NCBI GenBank assembly: GCA_964437825.1
Contig: CAYTIH010000056.1
Coordinates: 1-14,313, forward strand
DNA: 14,313 nt
DNA from: JBJFCE01 sp964437825
GTDB taxonomy: Bacteria; Bacillota; Clostridia; Lachnospirales; Lachnospiraceae
Direction of reading: 5' to 3'
Below are positions 5,943 to 14,213 of the stretch, in pieces (within the stretch, counting starts at the first letter, position 1; the number at the start of each line of letters is the position of its first letter). Position numbers and translations under genes: made by a program. The notes beneath the pieces were generated by a model that ran no database searches, was not told where the DNA came from, and saw nothing but the letters and a program-made list of their open reading frames with translations.

Positions 5943-8510
5943 ATGAAAGTAATACAGAAAATATTTGGAACACACAGCGAACGGGAATTAAAGCGTATTA
6001 TGCCGCTGGTACAGAAGATCGAAGATCTGCGGCCGGAAATGATGAAATTGTCCGATGAGGAGTTGCGTGGAAAAACAAATGAGTATAAAAGACGGGTGCA
6101 GCAGGAGGGGGAATCGCTCGACAGCATACTGCCGGAAGCTTTTGCTACGGTACGTGAGGCGGGTCGGAGAGTTCTCAATATGGAGCATTATCCGGTACAG
6201 CTGATTGGCGGTATTATCCTGCATCAGGGACGAATCGCCGAGATGAAGACCGGTGAAGGAAAAACTCTGGTAGCCACTCTGCCGGCGTATCTGAATGCAC
6301 TGGAGGGCAGAGGCGTCCATGTTGTTACCGTCAATGACTATCTGGCAAAGCGTGATGCGGAGTGGATGGGTCAGGTGCATGAATTTCTGGGACTTAAGGT
6401 CGGCGTTGTACTGAACAGTATGAAAGCCGAGGAGCGACGAGAGGCCTATAATTGTGATATTACCTATGTCACCAATAATGAGCTCGGATTTGATTATCTG
6501 CGTGACAATATGGTGATTTATAAGGAACAGCTGGTATTGCGTGAGCTGCACTATGCCATCATCGATGAGGTGGACTCAGTGCTGATTGATGAAGCCAGAA
6601 CGCCGCTTATTATTTCGGGACAGAGCGGAAAATCCACCAGCCTGTATGAGGCATGTGATATTTTGGCCAGACAGCTGCAGCGCGGCGAGGATATGGAAGA
6701 ATTGACGAAGATGGATGCCATCATGGGTGTGGTCAGGGAGGAAACCGGAGACTTTATTGTCAATGAAAAGGATAAGGTCGTAAACCTGACAGCGCAGGGC
6801 GTGGACAAGGTGGAGAAGTTTTTCCATATTGAAAACCTGGCAGACCCGGAAAATCTGGAAATTCAGCATAATATTATTCTGGCTCTGCGTGCGCATAATC
6901 TGATGCACAGGGATCAGGATTATGTGGTAAAGGACGATCAGGTTCTGATTGTCGATGAATTTACCGGTCGTATCATGCCGGGACGGCGTTATTCTGACGG
7001 CTTACATCAGGCAATCGAGGCAAAAGAGCGCGTAAAAGTCAAAAGAGAGAGCAAGACGCTTGCGACGATTACATTCCAGAATTTCTTTAATAAATTTGAT
7101 AAAAAAGCAGGTATGACCGGTACTGCATTAACCGAAGAGAAGGAATTCCGCGATATTTACGGAATGGATGTTATAGAAATCCCTACCAATAAACCGGTGG
7201 TTCGTAAGGATTTACAGGATGCCGTATACAAGACCAAAAAGGAAAAATTAAACGCGATCTGTGATGCGGTGGAGGCGGCACATGCTATCGGACAGCCGGT
7301 TCTCGTCGGTACGATTAATATTGATGCATCCGAAACCATCAGTGCCATGCTTACCAAGAGAGGAATCCAGCATAAGGTTCTGAATGCAAAGTTCCATGAG
7401 CTTGAGGCGGAAATCGTTGCGGATGCGGGAATTCACGGCGCCGTTACCATTGCCACCAATATGGCAGGACGTGGTACGGATATCAAGCTGGACGATGAAG
7501 CAAAAGCAGCAGGCGGACTTAAAATTATCGGTACGGAGCGTCATGAATCCAGACGAATTGATAACCAGCTGCGCGGTCGTTCCGGCCGTCAGGGAGATCC
7601 CGGTGAATCCAAGTTCTACATTTCTCTGGAAGACGATATCATGCGCCTGTTCGGTTCTGAAAGAATGATCAGCATGTTCAATACCCTTGGCATTCCCGAG
7701 GGACAGGAAATCGAACACAAGATGCTGTCCGGTGCAATTGAAAATGCCCAGAAGAAAATCGAGAGCAATAACTATGGTATCCGTAAGAATCTGCTGGAAT
7801 ACGATCAGGTCAACAATGAACAGCGTGAAATCATTTATGCGGAAAGACGCCGCGTACTGGACGGCGAGAACATGCGTGATGCGATTTATAAGATGATTAC
7901 CGATCTGGTAGAGAATGCAGTGGATATGGTTATCGGAGATGATTCCGATGCGGAGGAGTGGGATTTAAGCGAACTGAATACCGTACTTTTGCCCAATGTT
8001 CCGATTGAGCCCGTAATCCTTGGAAGGGTGGAGAAACGTACCAAAAACGGTCTGAAGCAGCAGCTGAAAGGCGAAGCTGTGAAATTGTATGAGAGCAAGG
8101 AAGCAGAGTTCCCGGAGCCTGAGGCAATCCGAGAGATCGAGCGTGTGATCCTGCTTAAGGTCATCGACAGAAAGTGGATGGATCATATCGATGATATGGA
8201 TCAGCTTCGTCAGGGCGCGGGACTTCAGGCATACGGACAAAGAGACCCGCTTGTTGAATATAAGATGAACGCCTATGAGATGTTTGATGCCATGACGGAG
8301 AATATCAAGGAGGATACCGTAAGGCTGCTATTCCATGTCAAGATTGAACAGAAGGTAGAGCGTGAGCAGGTTGCAAAGGTAACCGGTACCAATAAGGATG
8401 AATCGCTGCAGAAGGGACCTGTCAGACGGGAATCGGCGAAGATTTATCCGAATGATCCGTGTCCCTGCGGAAGCGGCAAAAAATATAAGAACTGCTGCGG
8501 CAGAAAGTAA
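5943..8510 (+). CDS. secA: Preprotein translocase ATPase SecA
   Basis: This 855-residue protein has the full SecA layout. The ATPase motor has MKTGEGKT (Walker A, residues 101-108) and DEVDSVLIDEARTP (Walker B, from 208). AGMTGTA follows at 389-395 and the second nucleotide domain has NMAGRGTD (506-513). A helical scaffold comes next. The C-terminus has PCPCGSGKKYKNCC, with zinc ligands Cys840, Cys842, Cys851 and Cys852 (or an equivalent set). SecA drives export of unfolded preproteins through SecYEG at the membrane; the C-terminal zinc region contacts SecB or other partners and lipids. The ATG at 5943 has AAAGG about 14 bases upstream, a loose spacing bridged by a T-run. It is transcribed from 5889 or so, and prfB follows after 123 bases. 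Confidence 0.98.
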   Translation: MKVIQKIFGTHSERELKRIMPLVQKIEDLRPEMMKLSDEELRGKTNEYKRRVQQEGESLDSILPEAFATVREAGRRVLNMEHYPVQLIGGIILHQGRIAEMKTGEGKTLVATLPAYLNALEGRGVHVVTVNDYLAKRDAEWMGQVHEFLGLKVGVVLNSMKAEERREAYNCDITYVTNNELGFDYLRDNMVIYKEQLVLRELHYAIIDEVDSVLIDEARTPLIISGQSGKSTSLYEACDILARQLQRGEDMEELTKMDAIMGVVREETGDFIVNEKDKVVNLTAQGVDKVEKFFHIENLADPENLEIQHNIILALRAHNLMHRDQDYVVKDDQVLIVDEFTGRIMPGRRYSDGLHQAIEAKERVKVKRESKTLATITFQNFFNKFDKKAGMTGTALTEEKEFRDIYGMDVIEIPTNKPVVRKDLQDAVYKTKKEKLNAICDAVEAAHAIGQPVLVGTINIDASETISAMLTKRGIQHKVLNAKFHELEAEIVADAGIHGAVTIATNMAGRGTDIKLDDEAKAAGGLKIIGTERHESRRIDNQLRGRSGRQGDPGESKFYISLEDDIMRLFGSERMISMFNTLGIPEGQEIEHKMLSGAIENAQKKIESNNYGIRKNLLEYDQVNNEQREIIYAERRRVLDGENMRDAIYKMITDLVENAVDMVIGDDSDAEEWDLSELNTVLLPNVPIEPVILGRVEKRTKNGLKQQLKGEAVKLYESKEAEFPEPEAIREIERVILLKVIDRKWMDHIDDMDQLRQGAGLQAYGQRDPLVEYKMNAYEMFDAMTENIKEDTVRLLFHVKIEQKVEREQVAKVTGTNKDESLQKGPVRRESAKIYPNDPCPCGSGKKYKNCCGRK

Positions 8511-8633
8511 GGCAGTAGATCGAGAACAACGCCGGCTAAGTGAAGTGCTGCTGCCGTCCGGTATGAAGCAATGAAGGCTTCGACCGAAGCAGGCGGATTT
8601 CAGAATTTAAGAATAAGAAAGAGGGTGACGTTT

Positions 8634-9771
8634 TTGGTAGAATTAGACAATCTGAAATTAGAATTACAGACATACGAAACTCCATTAGCGGAAGTGAGGG
8701 ATTCACTTTGACCTGGCAGGTAAGGCAAAGCGGATCGAGGAATTTGAGCGTGAAATGGAGGAACCGGGATTTTGGGATAATCCTGAGCGTTCAAATCAAA
8801 AAATGAAAGAACTGAAAAATATGAAGGATACTGTGGCAGCCTATACGCATTTGGAGGGCCAGAAAGAGGATATCCTGACTCTGATCGAGATGGCGAATGA
8901 GGAAAATGACGAAAGTCTGGTGCCTGAGATTCAGAGTGAATATGATTCTTTTAAAGAACAATTTGAAACACTCAGAATCAATACTCTTTTATCGGATGAA
9001 TACGACAAATACAACGCAATCCTGAAATTAAATGCCGGAGCAGGCGGAACGGAAAGCTGCGACTGGTGCAGCATGCTGTATCGTATGTATACCAGATGGG
9101 CGGAGAAAAAAGGCTTTGCGATTGAAGTGCTGGATTATCTGGATGGGGATGAAGCCGGAATCAAATCCGTAACCTTTCAGGTCAACGGAGAAAATGCTTA
9201 TGGTTATCTGAAATCGGAAAAGGGCGTGCACAGACTGGTACGTATCTCTCCCTTTAATGCACAGGGCAAGAGGCAGACTTCTTTTGTATCTTTGGATGTC
9301 ATGCCGGATATTGAGGAAAATCTGGACATAGAGATTCGGGACGAGGATATCCGAATTGATACCTACCGAAGCAGCGGCGCCGGCGGTCAGCACATCAATA
9401 AAACATCATCCGCAATCCGGATTACCCATTTTCCGACCGGCATTGTGGTGACCTGCCAGAATGAGCGTTCCCAATTCCAGAATAAGGATAAGGCAATGCA
9501 GATGTTAAAGGCAAAGCTGTATATGCTGAAAAGGGAAGAAAATGCCGAAAAGCTGTCCGATATCAGGGGAAATGTGACGGAGATCGGATGGGGCAATCAG
9601 ATTCGTTCCTATGTTATGCAGCCCTACAAAATGGTCAAAGACCTGCGGACAGGAGAGGAGTCCGGCAACGTGGACGCGGTTATGGACGGTGCACTGGACC
9701 CCTTTATCAATGCCTATCTAAAATGGAAGAGCGTGGGCGGCAGTGCGGTAGTTACGGAAGATATTGATTAA
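8634..9771 (+). CDS. prfB: Peptide chain release factor 2, +1 programmed frameshift
   Basis: The gene is read in two frames: 25 codons from TTG 8634 to CTT 8706-8708, then, skipping one base, from GAC 8710 to the TAA at 9769-9771. The product has 378 residues, normal for RF2. It carries SPF (205-207), which reads the UGA and UAA stops, and GGQ (250-252) in GAGGQHINK, which triggers peptide release. The TTG start is supported by AGAGGG 8 bases upstream and by the family-like opening VELDNLK after the initiator; a GTG at 8625 overlaps that site and is less likely. The in-frame TGA at 8709-8711 lets RF2 level control its own synthesis. The 123 bases after secA contain only a small hairpin (GCTTC/GAAGC, 8577-8590), so transcription from the secA promoter is likely. 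Confidence 0.95.
8691..8712 (+). promoter_or_regulatory. prfB programmed +1 frameshift site with overlapping hairpin
   Basis: CTT TGA C (8706-8712) is the classic prfB slip site. GAGGG at 8696-8700 is the likely internal Shine-Dalgarno-like stimulator, although it is shorter and less well spaced than the usual AGGGGG. AAGTGA (8692-8697) and TCACTT (8703-8708) form a perfect 6-bp stem with loop GGGAT, so the slippery codon is the end of the stem. Confidence 0.85.
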
Positions 9772-9832
9772 AAAAGACGTATCCATTGGAAAGTCATTTG
9801 CATGACCCAAACCAATGGGACGTCTTTTTTTT
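9770..9832. terminator. Bidirectional intrinsic terminator between prfB and the DUF975 gene
   Basis: AGACGT with ATCCATTGG (9775-9789) pairs with CCAATGG then GACGTCT (9812-9825), enclosing an inner stem GTCAT/ATGAC. Eight T residues follow on the plus strand (9825-9832). Six A residues at 9770-9775 give the minus strand a T-run as well. It lies between converging genes. Confidence 0.9.
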
Positions 9833-9843
9833 GCGGATTGGTA

Positions 9844-10572
9844 TTACTGATACTGCTGTGTTTTATAGTCCATAAGATTCAGATAAAAATGAGTAAAAGT
9901 ACAATTCATATACGGATACAGCCATAACAGCCCAATTCCAAAGCTAAGTACACATAACAGAATCAAGGGAAGAAAGCTGACCTGAAGATAGAACATTCTG
10001 GCACGCTGCCCTTTCATAACTTTGCGGCTCATGTCAAGAACCTGTCTGAGATTATAATTTGGGAAATCCACTGCAATATAGAAGCTCTGAGAAAGGGACA
10101 AAAGCTTAAGATATGCGACAATTGCACCGCCGATCAGAGCAAGTGATATTATGGGATAAAGATAAGGCGAGCCGGTAAGCAGATAGAGTGCGATTGCGAT
10201 TCCGAAGGGAATCATGCACAGAAGGGAAATGCCTATAAATACCAGCATAATCAGAATTCCCAAATCCTGTCGGCCGCGAAAGCCGGAGAAGACATCCGAG
10301 ATATGGAAGGGCCTTCCGGTTGTAAAATTCATATACAGCTTTGCCTGCCCCAACAGAAAGATGCCCAGTAACAGCATAACGAGAAGATAAATCACATAAT
10401 ACATAATGGTATTTTGGATGGACGGACCTGTAAGCAGATCTTCGGCAATGAATAAAATAATATTGGGAATCAGCCCGGTAACCAGAAAAGCGGTAATCAT
10501 CTTACCGTAATTTCCGAGAAGCTTTCCCCTTGCCGCCATTTTCAGTTCAGAAGAAGTTTTGATTTGGCACAT
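9844..10572 (-). CDS. DUF975 family integral membrane protein
   Basis: This 242-residue protein has five or six hydrophobic segments, near residues 25-44, 57-77, 104-132, 138-158 and 197-220. The N-terminal SSELKMAARGKLLGNYGKMI and the C-terminal LWLYPYMNCTFTHFYLNL match what I know of DUF975 proteins from Clostridia. No enzymatic motif is visible and the function of the family is unknown. The ATG at 10570-10572 has GGAG 5 bases upstream. It lies 83 bases after the HExxH gene, with a hairpin between them, so it may be partly separated from that operon. It ends at the shared terminator facing prfB. Confidence 0.8.
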   Translation of the reverse strand: MCQIKTSSELKMAARGKLLGNYGKMITAFLVTGLIPNIILFIAEDLLTGPSIQNTIMYYVIYLLVMLLLGIFLLGQAKLYMNFTTGRPFHISDVFSGFRGRQDLGILIMLVFIGISLLCMIPFGIAIALYLLTGSPYLYPIISLALIGGAIVAYLKLLSLSQSFYIAVDFPNYNLRQVLDMSRKVMKGQRARMFYLQVSFLPLILLCVLSFGIGLLWLYPYMNCTFTHFYLNLMDYKTQQYQ

Positions 10573-10593
10573 AGTGACTCCATAAAAATGAAT

Positions 10594-10623
10594 GGCTCTA
10601 TCAATCGGTTAGATCATAGAGCC
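10594..10623 (-). terminator. Hairpin between the HExxH gene and the DUF975 gene
   Basis: GGCTCTAT and ATAGAGCC (10594-10601, 10616-10623) form a perfect 8-bp stem with a 14-base loop. In the minus-strand RNA it is followed by ATTCA and then five U residues (complement of 10584-10588), just before the DUF975 ribosome binding site. The displaced U-run suggests partial termination or an RNA processing point. Confidence 0.5.
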
Positions 10624-10655
10624 GGATTTTGGTTTGTGAATCGGTTTGTAAAATA

Positions 10656-11108
10656 TCAGCAGGCAATATCCACATTCATGCCCGTATAAATCAATCTGTC
10701 TGCGGATTTCTTATCCTGTTGGTAGGGATTTTCCTCATTATAATACTTAATCTGCGTGGTAGTCTCACCGCCGGATACATAAGTGCGTCCGCATTCCGGA
10801 CAGATTGCCGTCTGCAGAGAGACTGAGGCCTGCATAACCTTGCCGTTTCCCTGAGCGGCCTTTTTATAGGCATTGGAAACATGCTCCTGCTCATGCGCAC
10901 GGACTCTGGAAGCGGATGCCTGCGGTGAAATATGCGCTGCGGATTTGAAGGATACCATTTCATCCGAGCCGTCCTGATATTTTCTTTCTTTACAGGTTTC
11001 GCATTCGGCAGGAGATGACTGTCTGCCGGCCTGTTTGATTGTGGATTCTCCGGGATTTTTGATGGAATATCCCATAACAGGAGATGCGGCGATACTTCCG
11101 ATTGTCAT
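10656..11108 (-). CDS. Small protein with HExxH motif and two CxxC pairs (SprA-related-like), function unknown
   Basis: This 150-residue protein has CETC (Cys36, Cys39) followed by KERKYQDGSDEMVSFKSAAH, then HEQEH at 72-76, which fits the zincin HExxH pattern. A second pair, CPEC (Cys103, Cys106), follows, and the protein ends in Cys150. It resembles SprA-related or putative-metalloprotease small proteins found in bacteria, recalled from the DGS-VSF-HI-P-VRAHEQEHV order. The motif could bind zinc catalytically; the CxxC pairs could bind zinc structurally. No third zinc ligand can be assigned by eye. There is no clear signal peptide. The ATG at 11106-11108 has GGGAGGT about 7 bases upstream. 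It follows the DUF4190-like gene by 25 bases and is probably co-transcribed with it. Confidence 0.75.
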   Translation of the reverse strand: MTIGSIAASPVMGYSIKNPGESTIKQAGRQSSPAECETCKERKYQDGSDEMVSFKSAAHISPQASASRVRAHEQEHVSNAYKKAAQGNGKVMQASVSLQTAICPECGRTYVSGGETTTQIKYYNEENPYQQDKKSADRLIYTGMNVDIAC

Positions 11109-11133
11109 AAAAATACCTCCCTTCCGGGTATCG

Positions 11134-11523
11134 TTATTGTGATAACTCTTCTAACATGTCATCAATCGTAAAGCCATAGCGCTGTTCGAACAGATCATTG
11201 GCCTGATCATGGATTTCGGGTACCGTTTGATACATGATCCATACGATTGCAATCAGCAGAATATTCATGGAAAGACCGATGACGCCTGTTGTAACCGCGG
11301 TCTTTGCGCTGCCGTTCATATGTGCCTTGCCGCCTTTGGATAAAATGGCAAACAGAATTGCCAGACCGCCGGTAATAAAAGGTACATAGACAGTGCACAT
11401 AATTGTAGCGGCAATGGTCAGAACGCCCATGACGACTGCTACCGTTGCCATTGTATTACTCTCACGGGGTGCGGGCTTTTCAAATTCATATTGCACCTGC
11501 CGGTTATTTTGGTTCATATCCAT
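11134..11523 (-). CDS. DUF4190-like small membrane protein
   Basis: This 129-residue protein has a polar N-terminus (MDMNQNNRQVQYEFEKPAPRE) and three hydrophobic segments, near residues 27-43, 45-62 and 76-98. The second and third are separated by a Lys/Gly-rich turn (SKGGKAHMNGSAK). An acidic cytoplasmic-type tail ends in DDMLEELSQ. The arrangement is typical of DUF4190 domain proteins, whose role is unknown. Starts at 11523 and 11517 are both ATG; GGGTAG lies upstream at a spacing suited to the first. It is the first gene after the predicted minus-strand promoter at 11611-11639 and precedes the HExxH gene by 25 bases. Confidence 0.75.
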   Translation of the reverse strand: MDMNQNNRQVQYEFEKPAPRESNTMATVAVVMGVLTIAATIMCTVYVPFITGGLAILFAILSKGGKAHMNGSAKTAVTTGVIGLSMNILLIAIVWIMYQTVPEIHDQANDLFEQRYGFTIDDMLEELSQ

Positions 11524-11610
11524 AGCAAATCACTACCCGTATCAAAAATTTATCTCAATTTATGATAAGTTGTTTTTTCATTAACTGATCACGTTGATTT
11601 TATATATGGT

Positions 11611-11639
11611 ATCTTATCATGTTTGGCAGAATAGTACAA
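11611..11639 (-). promoter_or_regulatory. Promoter of the DUF4190-like operon
   Basis: On the minus strand TTGTAC (11634-11639), 17 bases, then TAAGAT (11611-11616), preceded by TGA (extended -10). The leader is about 80 bases. Both hexamers deviate from consensus, so confidence is moderate. Confidence 0.5.
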
Positions 11640-11658
11640 ATTAAATTTTTATGTTATC

Positions 11659-11750
11659 AGAGTATCATGGAATATCGTAATATCGTGATATTGGAATATC
11701 ATGATGTTGGAGTATCATGATATCGGAATATCATGATATCGGAGTATTTG
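11659..11750. repeat. Array of degenerate 16-bp near-palindromic repeats between divergent promoters
   Basis: Consecutive 16-base units begin at 11677 (GTAATATCGTGATATT), 11693 (GGAATATCATGATGTT), 11709 (GGAGTATCATGATATC) and 11725 (GGAATATCATGATATC). A partial unit GGAGTATTTG (11741-11750) follows, and an 18-base variant precedes them at 11659-11676. Most units are centred on ATCATGAT-like dyads; ATATCATGATAT at 11728-11739 is a perfect palindrome. The last partial unit supplies the TTG of the tex -35. There are no unique spacers, so this is not CRISPR. Confidence 0.85.
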
Positions 11751-11776
11751 AAAAGAGAACTGTTTTAGGGTATACT
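11748..11776 (+). promoter_or_regulatory. Sigma-A promoter of tex
   Basis: TTGAAA (11748-11753), 17 bases, then TATACT (11771-11776). The start would be near 11783, leaving a leader of about 58 bases. The -35 overlaps the end of the 16-bp repeat array. Confidence 0.75.
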
Positions 11777-11794
11777 GTATATTTGATAAAAACG

Positions 11795-11816
11795 AGAATG
11801 CTCCCGAAAGCGTTCT
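11795..11816 (+). other. Hairpin in the tex leader
   Basis: AGAATGCT (11795-11802) pairs with AGCGTTCT (11809-11816) over 8 bp with one G-U and a 6-base loop CCCGAA. It ends 13 bases before the ribosome binding site. The G-U becomes A-C on the other strand, so it favours the plus transcript. No T-run follows. Confidence 0.5.
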
Positions 11817-11840
11817 GATGCAGAAAAAAAGGAGTGCTAC

Positions 11841-14213
11841 ATGGATATCATTCAGAAATTGAAAGAAGAATTACAGGTAGAAACATGGCAGGTTGAAGCC
11901 GCCGTAAAATTGATTGACGAGGGGAATACAATTCCTTTTATCTCGCGTTATAGAAAGGAAGCAACCGGTTCTTTAAATGATGAGCAGCTGCGAAATCTGG
12001 GAGAGCGTCTTACCTATCTCCGGAATCTGGAGGAAAAAAAGAATCAGGTGCTTGGCAGCATAAAGGAACAGGGAAAGCTGACAGAGGAATTAAAGAAACG
12101 GATTGAAGAAGCGGAAACCTTGGTTGCCATTGAGGATCTGTACCGTCCTTACCGACCCAAGAGAAAGACCAGAGCCAGTGTGGCAAAGGAAAAAGGCTTG
12201 GAGCCCTTTGCACAGATGGTAATGGAACAGGCGATGACGGAAAGCATGGAGCAGGCTGCGCAGGCATTTGTGGACCCCGAAAAAGAGGTAGAGGACGTTT
12301 CTGCGGCGATTCAGGGTGCGAAGGATATTCTGGCTGAGCAGATTTCGGATGTTGCCGAGTACAGAACCTATATCCGGCAGGCTACCATTGATGAGGGGAC
12401 ATTGATCAGTGAAGCCAAAGACGAAAAGCAGCAGAGCGTTTACGAGATGTATTATCACTATGAGGAAGCGGTGAAAAAAGCTGCCGGACATAGAATTCTG
12501 GCAATTAACCGCGGCGAAAGCGAGAAGGTTTTGAATGTCTGTATTGCGGCGCCGGAAGAACAGATTCTGCGCTATCTTGCAAAACAAGTGATTGTAAATG
12601 ACAATCCGGTTACTATGCCTGTGCTTACCGAAGTGCTTGAGGACAGTTATCGCCGTCTGATTGCACCCGCAATTGAACGTGAGATCAGAAACGAATTGAC
12701 CGAGCATGCACAGGATGGTGCGATTTCCGTATTTGGTAAGAATCTGCAGCAGCTTCTGATGCAGCCGCCGATTGCGGGAAAAACCGTACTTGGCTGGGAC
12801 CCGGCCTTCCGTACCGGTTGTAAACTTGCCGTTGTGGATCCGACCGGTAAAGTTTTGGATACGAAGGTGATTTATCCGACTGCGCCGCAGAATAAAGTAG
12901 AAGAGGCAAAGGCGGAACTGAAAAAAATAATTCATAAATATCAGGTTGACCTGATTTCCGTAGGCAATGGAACCGCATCAAGAGAATCCGAGCAGGTGAT
13001 TGCAGCACTTTTAAAAGAACTCGACAGACCGGTTCAGTATGTGATCGTCAATGAGGCGGGAGCTTCCGTATATTCTGCAAGCAAGCTTGCCACAGAGGAA
13101 TTTCCCCGGTTTGATGTGGGACAAAGAAGCGCGGCATCCATTGCCAGAAGACTGCAGGACCCTTTGGCAGAGCTGGTAAAAATTGATCCCAAATCCATCG
13201 GTGTGGGACAGTATCAGCATGATATGAACCAGAAAAAGCTGGGAGACACCCTGCATGGTGTTGTAGAAGATTGTGTCAATAAAGTCGGTGTGGATTTGAA
13301 TACTGCATCCGCGGCGCTTTTAGAGTATGTTTCCGGAATTAACAAGACCATTGCAAAGAATATCGTTGACTACAGAGAGACAAACGGACGTTTTGCAAAC
13401 CGCAGACAGCTCCTTAAGGTGCCAAAACTCGGTCCCAAGGCCTTTGAGCAGTGCGCCGGTTTCCTGCGGATTCAGGACGGGGATAATCCGCTGGATGCAA
13501 CCAGCGTTCATCCGGAATCCTATGAAGCAGCCCGGAAGTTGATGGAATATATGGGAATCACGATGGAGGATGTAAAAAAGGCACAGAAGGAATCGGGCAA
13601 TAGCGAAAAGAAAGCCGCTGGTGCGGAGAAAAAGGTGAAAGAACAAAAAACAAAGGTGCAAAAGCCTGTGATCCGCAATACCAATACTGCCATGGGGAAA
13701 GCGCTTGCAGCAGCGCTTTCAGGCGCGTCTTTGACAACACAGGAACCGGCAGGAAATTCAAGAACAGGATCGGGTAAGCAGATTACGGTAGAAAATAAAT
13801 GTACGGTGAGCACGCTGGCTTCCAAAATTGAAAATCCTTCTCGGCTGGCACAGCAGCTTGGAATCGGAGAAATTACGTTAAACGATATTGTAAAGGAACT
13901 TGAAAAACCCTCCAGAGACCCGAGAGAAAATATGCCGGCGCCGATTTTACGAAGCGACGTGCTTGACATGAAGGACCTAAAGCCGGGAATGATTTTAAAA
14001 GGAACCGTTCGCAATGTGATTGATTTCGGCGTATTCGTGGATATCGGTGTGCATCAGGACGGACTGGTACATATATCCCGAATTACGAACCGGTTTATCA
14101 AGCATCCTCTGGAAGCCGTCAGCGTGGGAGATATTGTAGATGTGAAGGTGCTGGAGGTGGATTTGCAGAAAAAGAGAATTGCGCTTACCATGCGGCTGGA
14201 TACGGCAGAATAA
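11841..14213 (+). CDS. tex: Tex family S1 RNA-binding protein (transcription accessory protein)
   Basis: This 790-residue protein has the Tex layout. The helical N-terminus contains NTIPFISRYRKEATGSL and DLYRPYRPKRKTRASVAKE. A YqgF/RNase H-like domain begins at LGWDPAFRTGCKLAVVD (near residue 315). Helix-hairpin-helix repeats run from GVDLNTASAALL to KLGPKAFEQCAGFLRI (about 483-555). A C-terminal S1 domain follows (LKPGMILKGTV to KKRIALTMRL, about 713-786). Tex binds nucleic acid and is linked to transcription and ribosome-associated functions in the cytoplasm. A Lys-rich, low-complexity linker of about 80 residues (about 579-660) lies between the HhH part and the segment before S1. The ATG at 11841 has AAAGGAG 6 bases upstream. 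No other gene shares its promoter in this direction. Confidence 0.96.
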   Translation: MDIIQKLKEELQVETWQVEAAVKLIDEGNTIPFISRYRKEATGSLNDEQLRNLGERLTYLRNLEEKKNQVLGSIKEQGKLTEELKKRIEEAETLVAIEDLYRPYRPKRKTRASVAKEKGLEPFAQMVMEQAMTESMEQAAQAFVDPEKEVEDVSAAIQGAKDILAEQISDVAEYRTYIRQATIDEGTLISEAKDEKQQSVYEMYYHYEEAVKKAAGHRILAINRGESEKVLNVCIAAPEEQILRYLAKQVIVNDNPVTMPVLTEVLEDSYRRLIAPAIEREIRNELTEHAQDGAISVFGKNLQQLLMQPPIAGKTVLGWDPAFRTGCKLAVVDPTGKVLDTKVIYPTAPQNKVEEAKAELKKIIHKYQVDLISVGNGTASRESEQVIAALLKELDRPVQYVIVNEAGASVYSASKLATEEFPRFDVGQRSAASIARRLQDPLAELVKIDPKSIGVGQYQHDMNQKKLGDTLHGVVEDCVNKVGVDLNTASAALLEYVSGINKTIAKNIVDYRETNGRFANRRQLLKVPKLGPKAFEQCAGFLRIQDGDNPLDATSVHPESYEAARKLMEYMGITMEDVKKAQKESGNSEKKAAGAEKKVKEQKTKVQKPVIRNTNTAMGKALAAALSGASLTTQEPAGNSRTGSGKQITVENKCTVSTLASKIENPSRLAQQLGIGEITLNDIVKELEKPSRDPRENMPAPILRSDVLDMKDLKPGMILKGTVRNVIDFGVFVDIGVHQDGLVHISRITNRFIKHPLEAVSVGDIVDVKVLEVDLQKKRIALTMRLDTAE

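Noticed and set aside
5988..6551. A 187-codon minus-strand frame inside secA.
   Set aside because: It is antisense to a strongly conserved secA region and shows no domain or ribosome binding site.
8634..8711. The in-frame TGA early in prfB could be a sequencing error or a broken gene.
   Set aside because: The CTT TGA C context and correct RF2 sequence on both sides are the well-known programmed shift; the gene is intact.
11659..11750. The 16-bp repeats as a small CRISPR array.
   Set aside because: The units are directly adjacent with no unique spacers, are degenerate, and no cas gene is near.
12090..12935. A 281-codon minus-strand frame inside tex.
   Set aside because: It lies wholly antisense to a secure tex gene, is rich in Asn, Arg, His and Leu as expected for a shadow frame, and has no family match.
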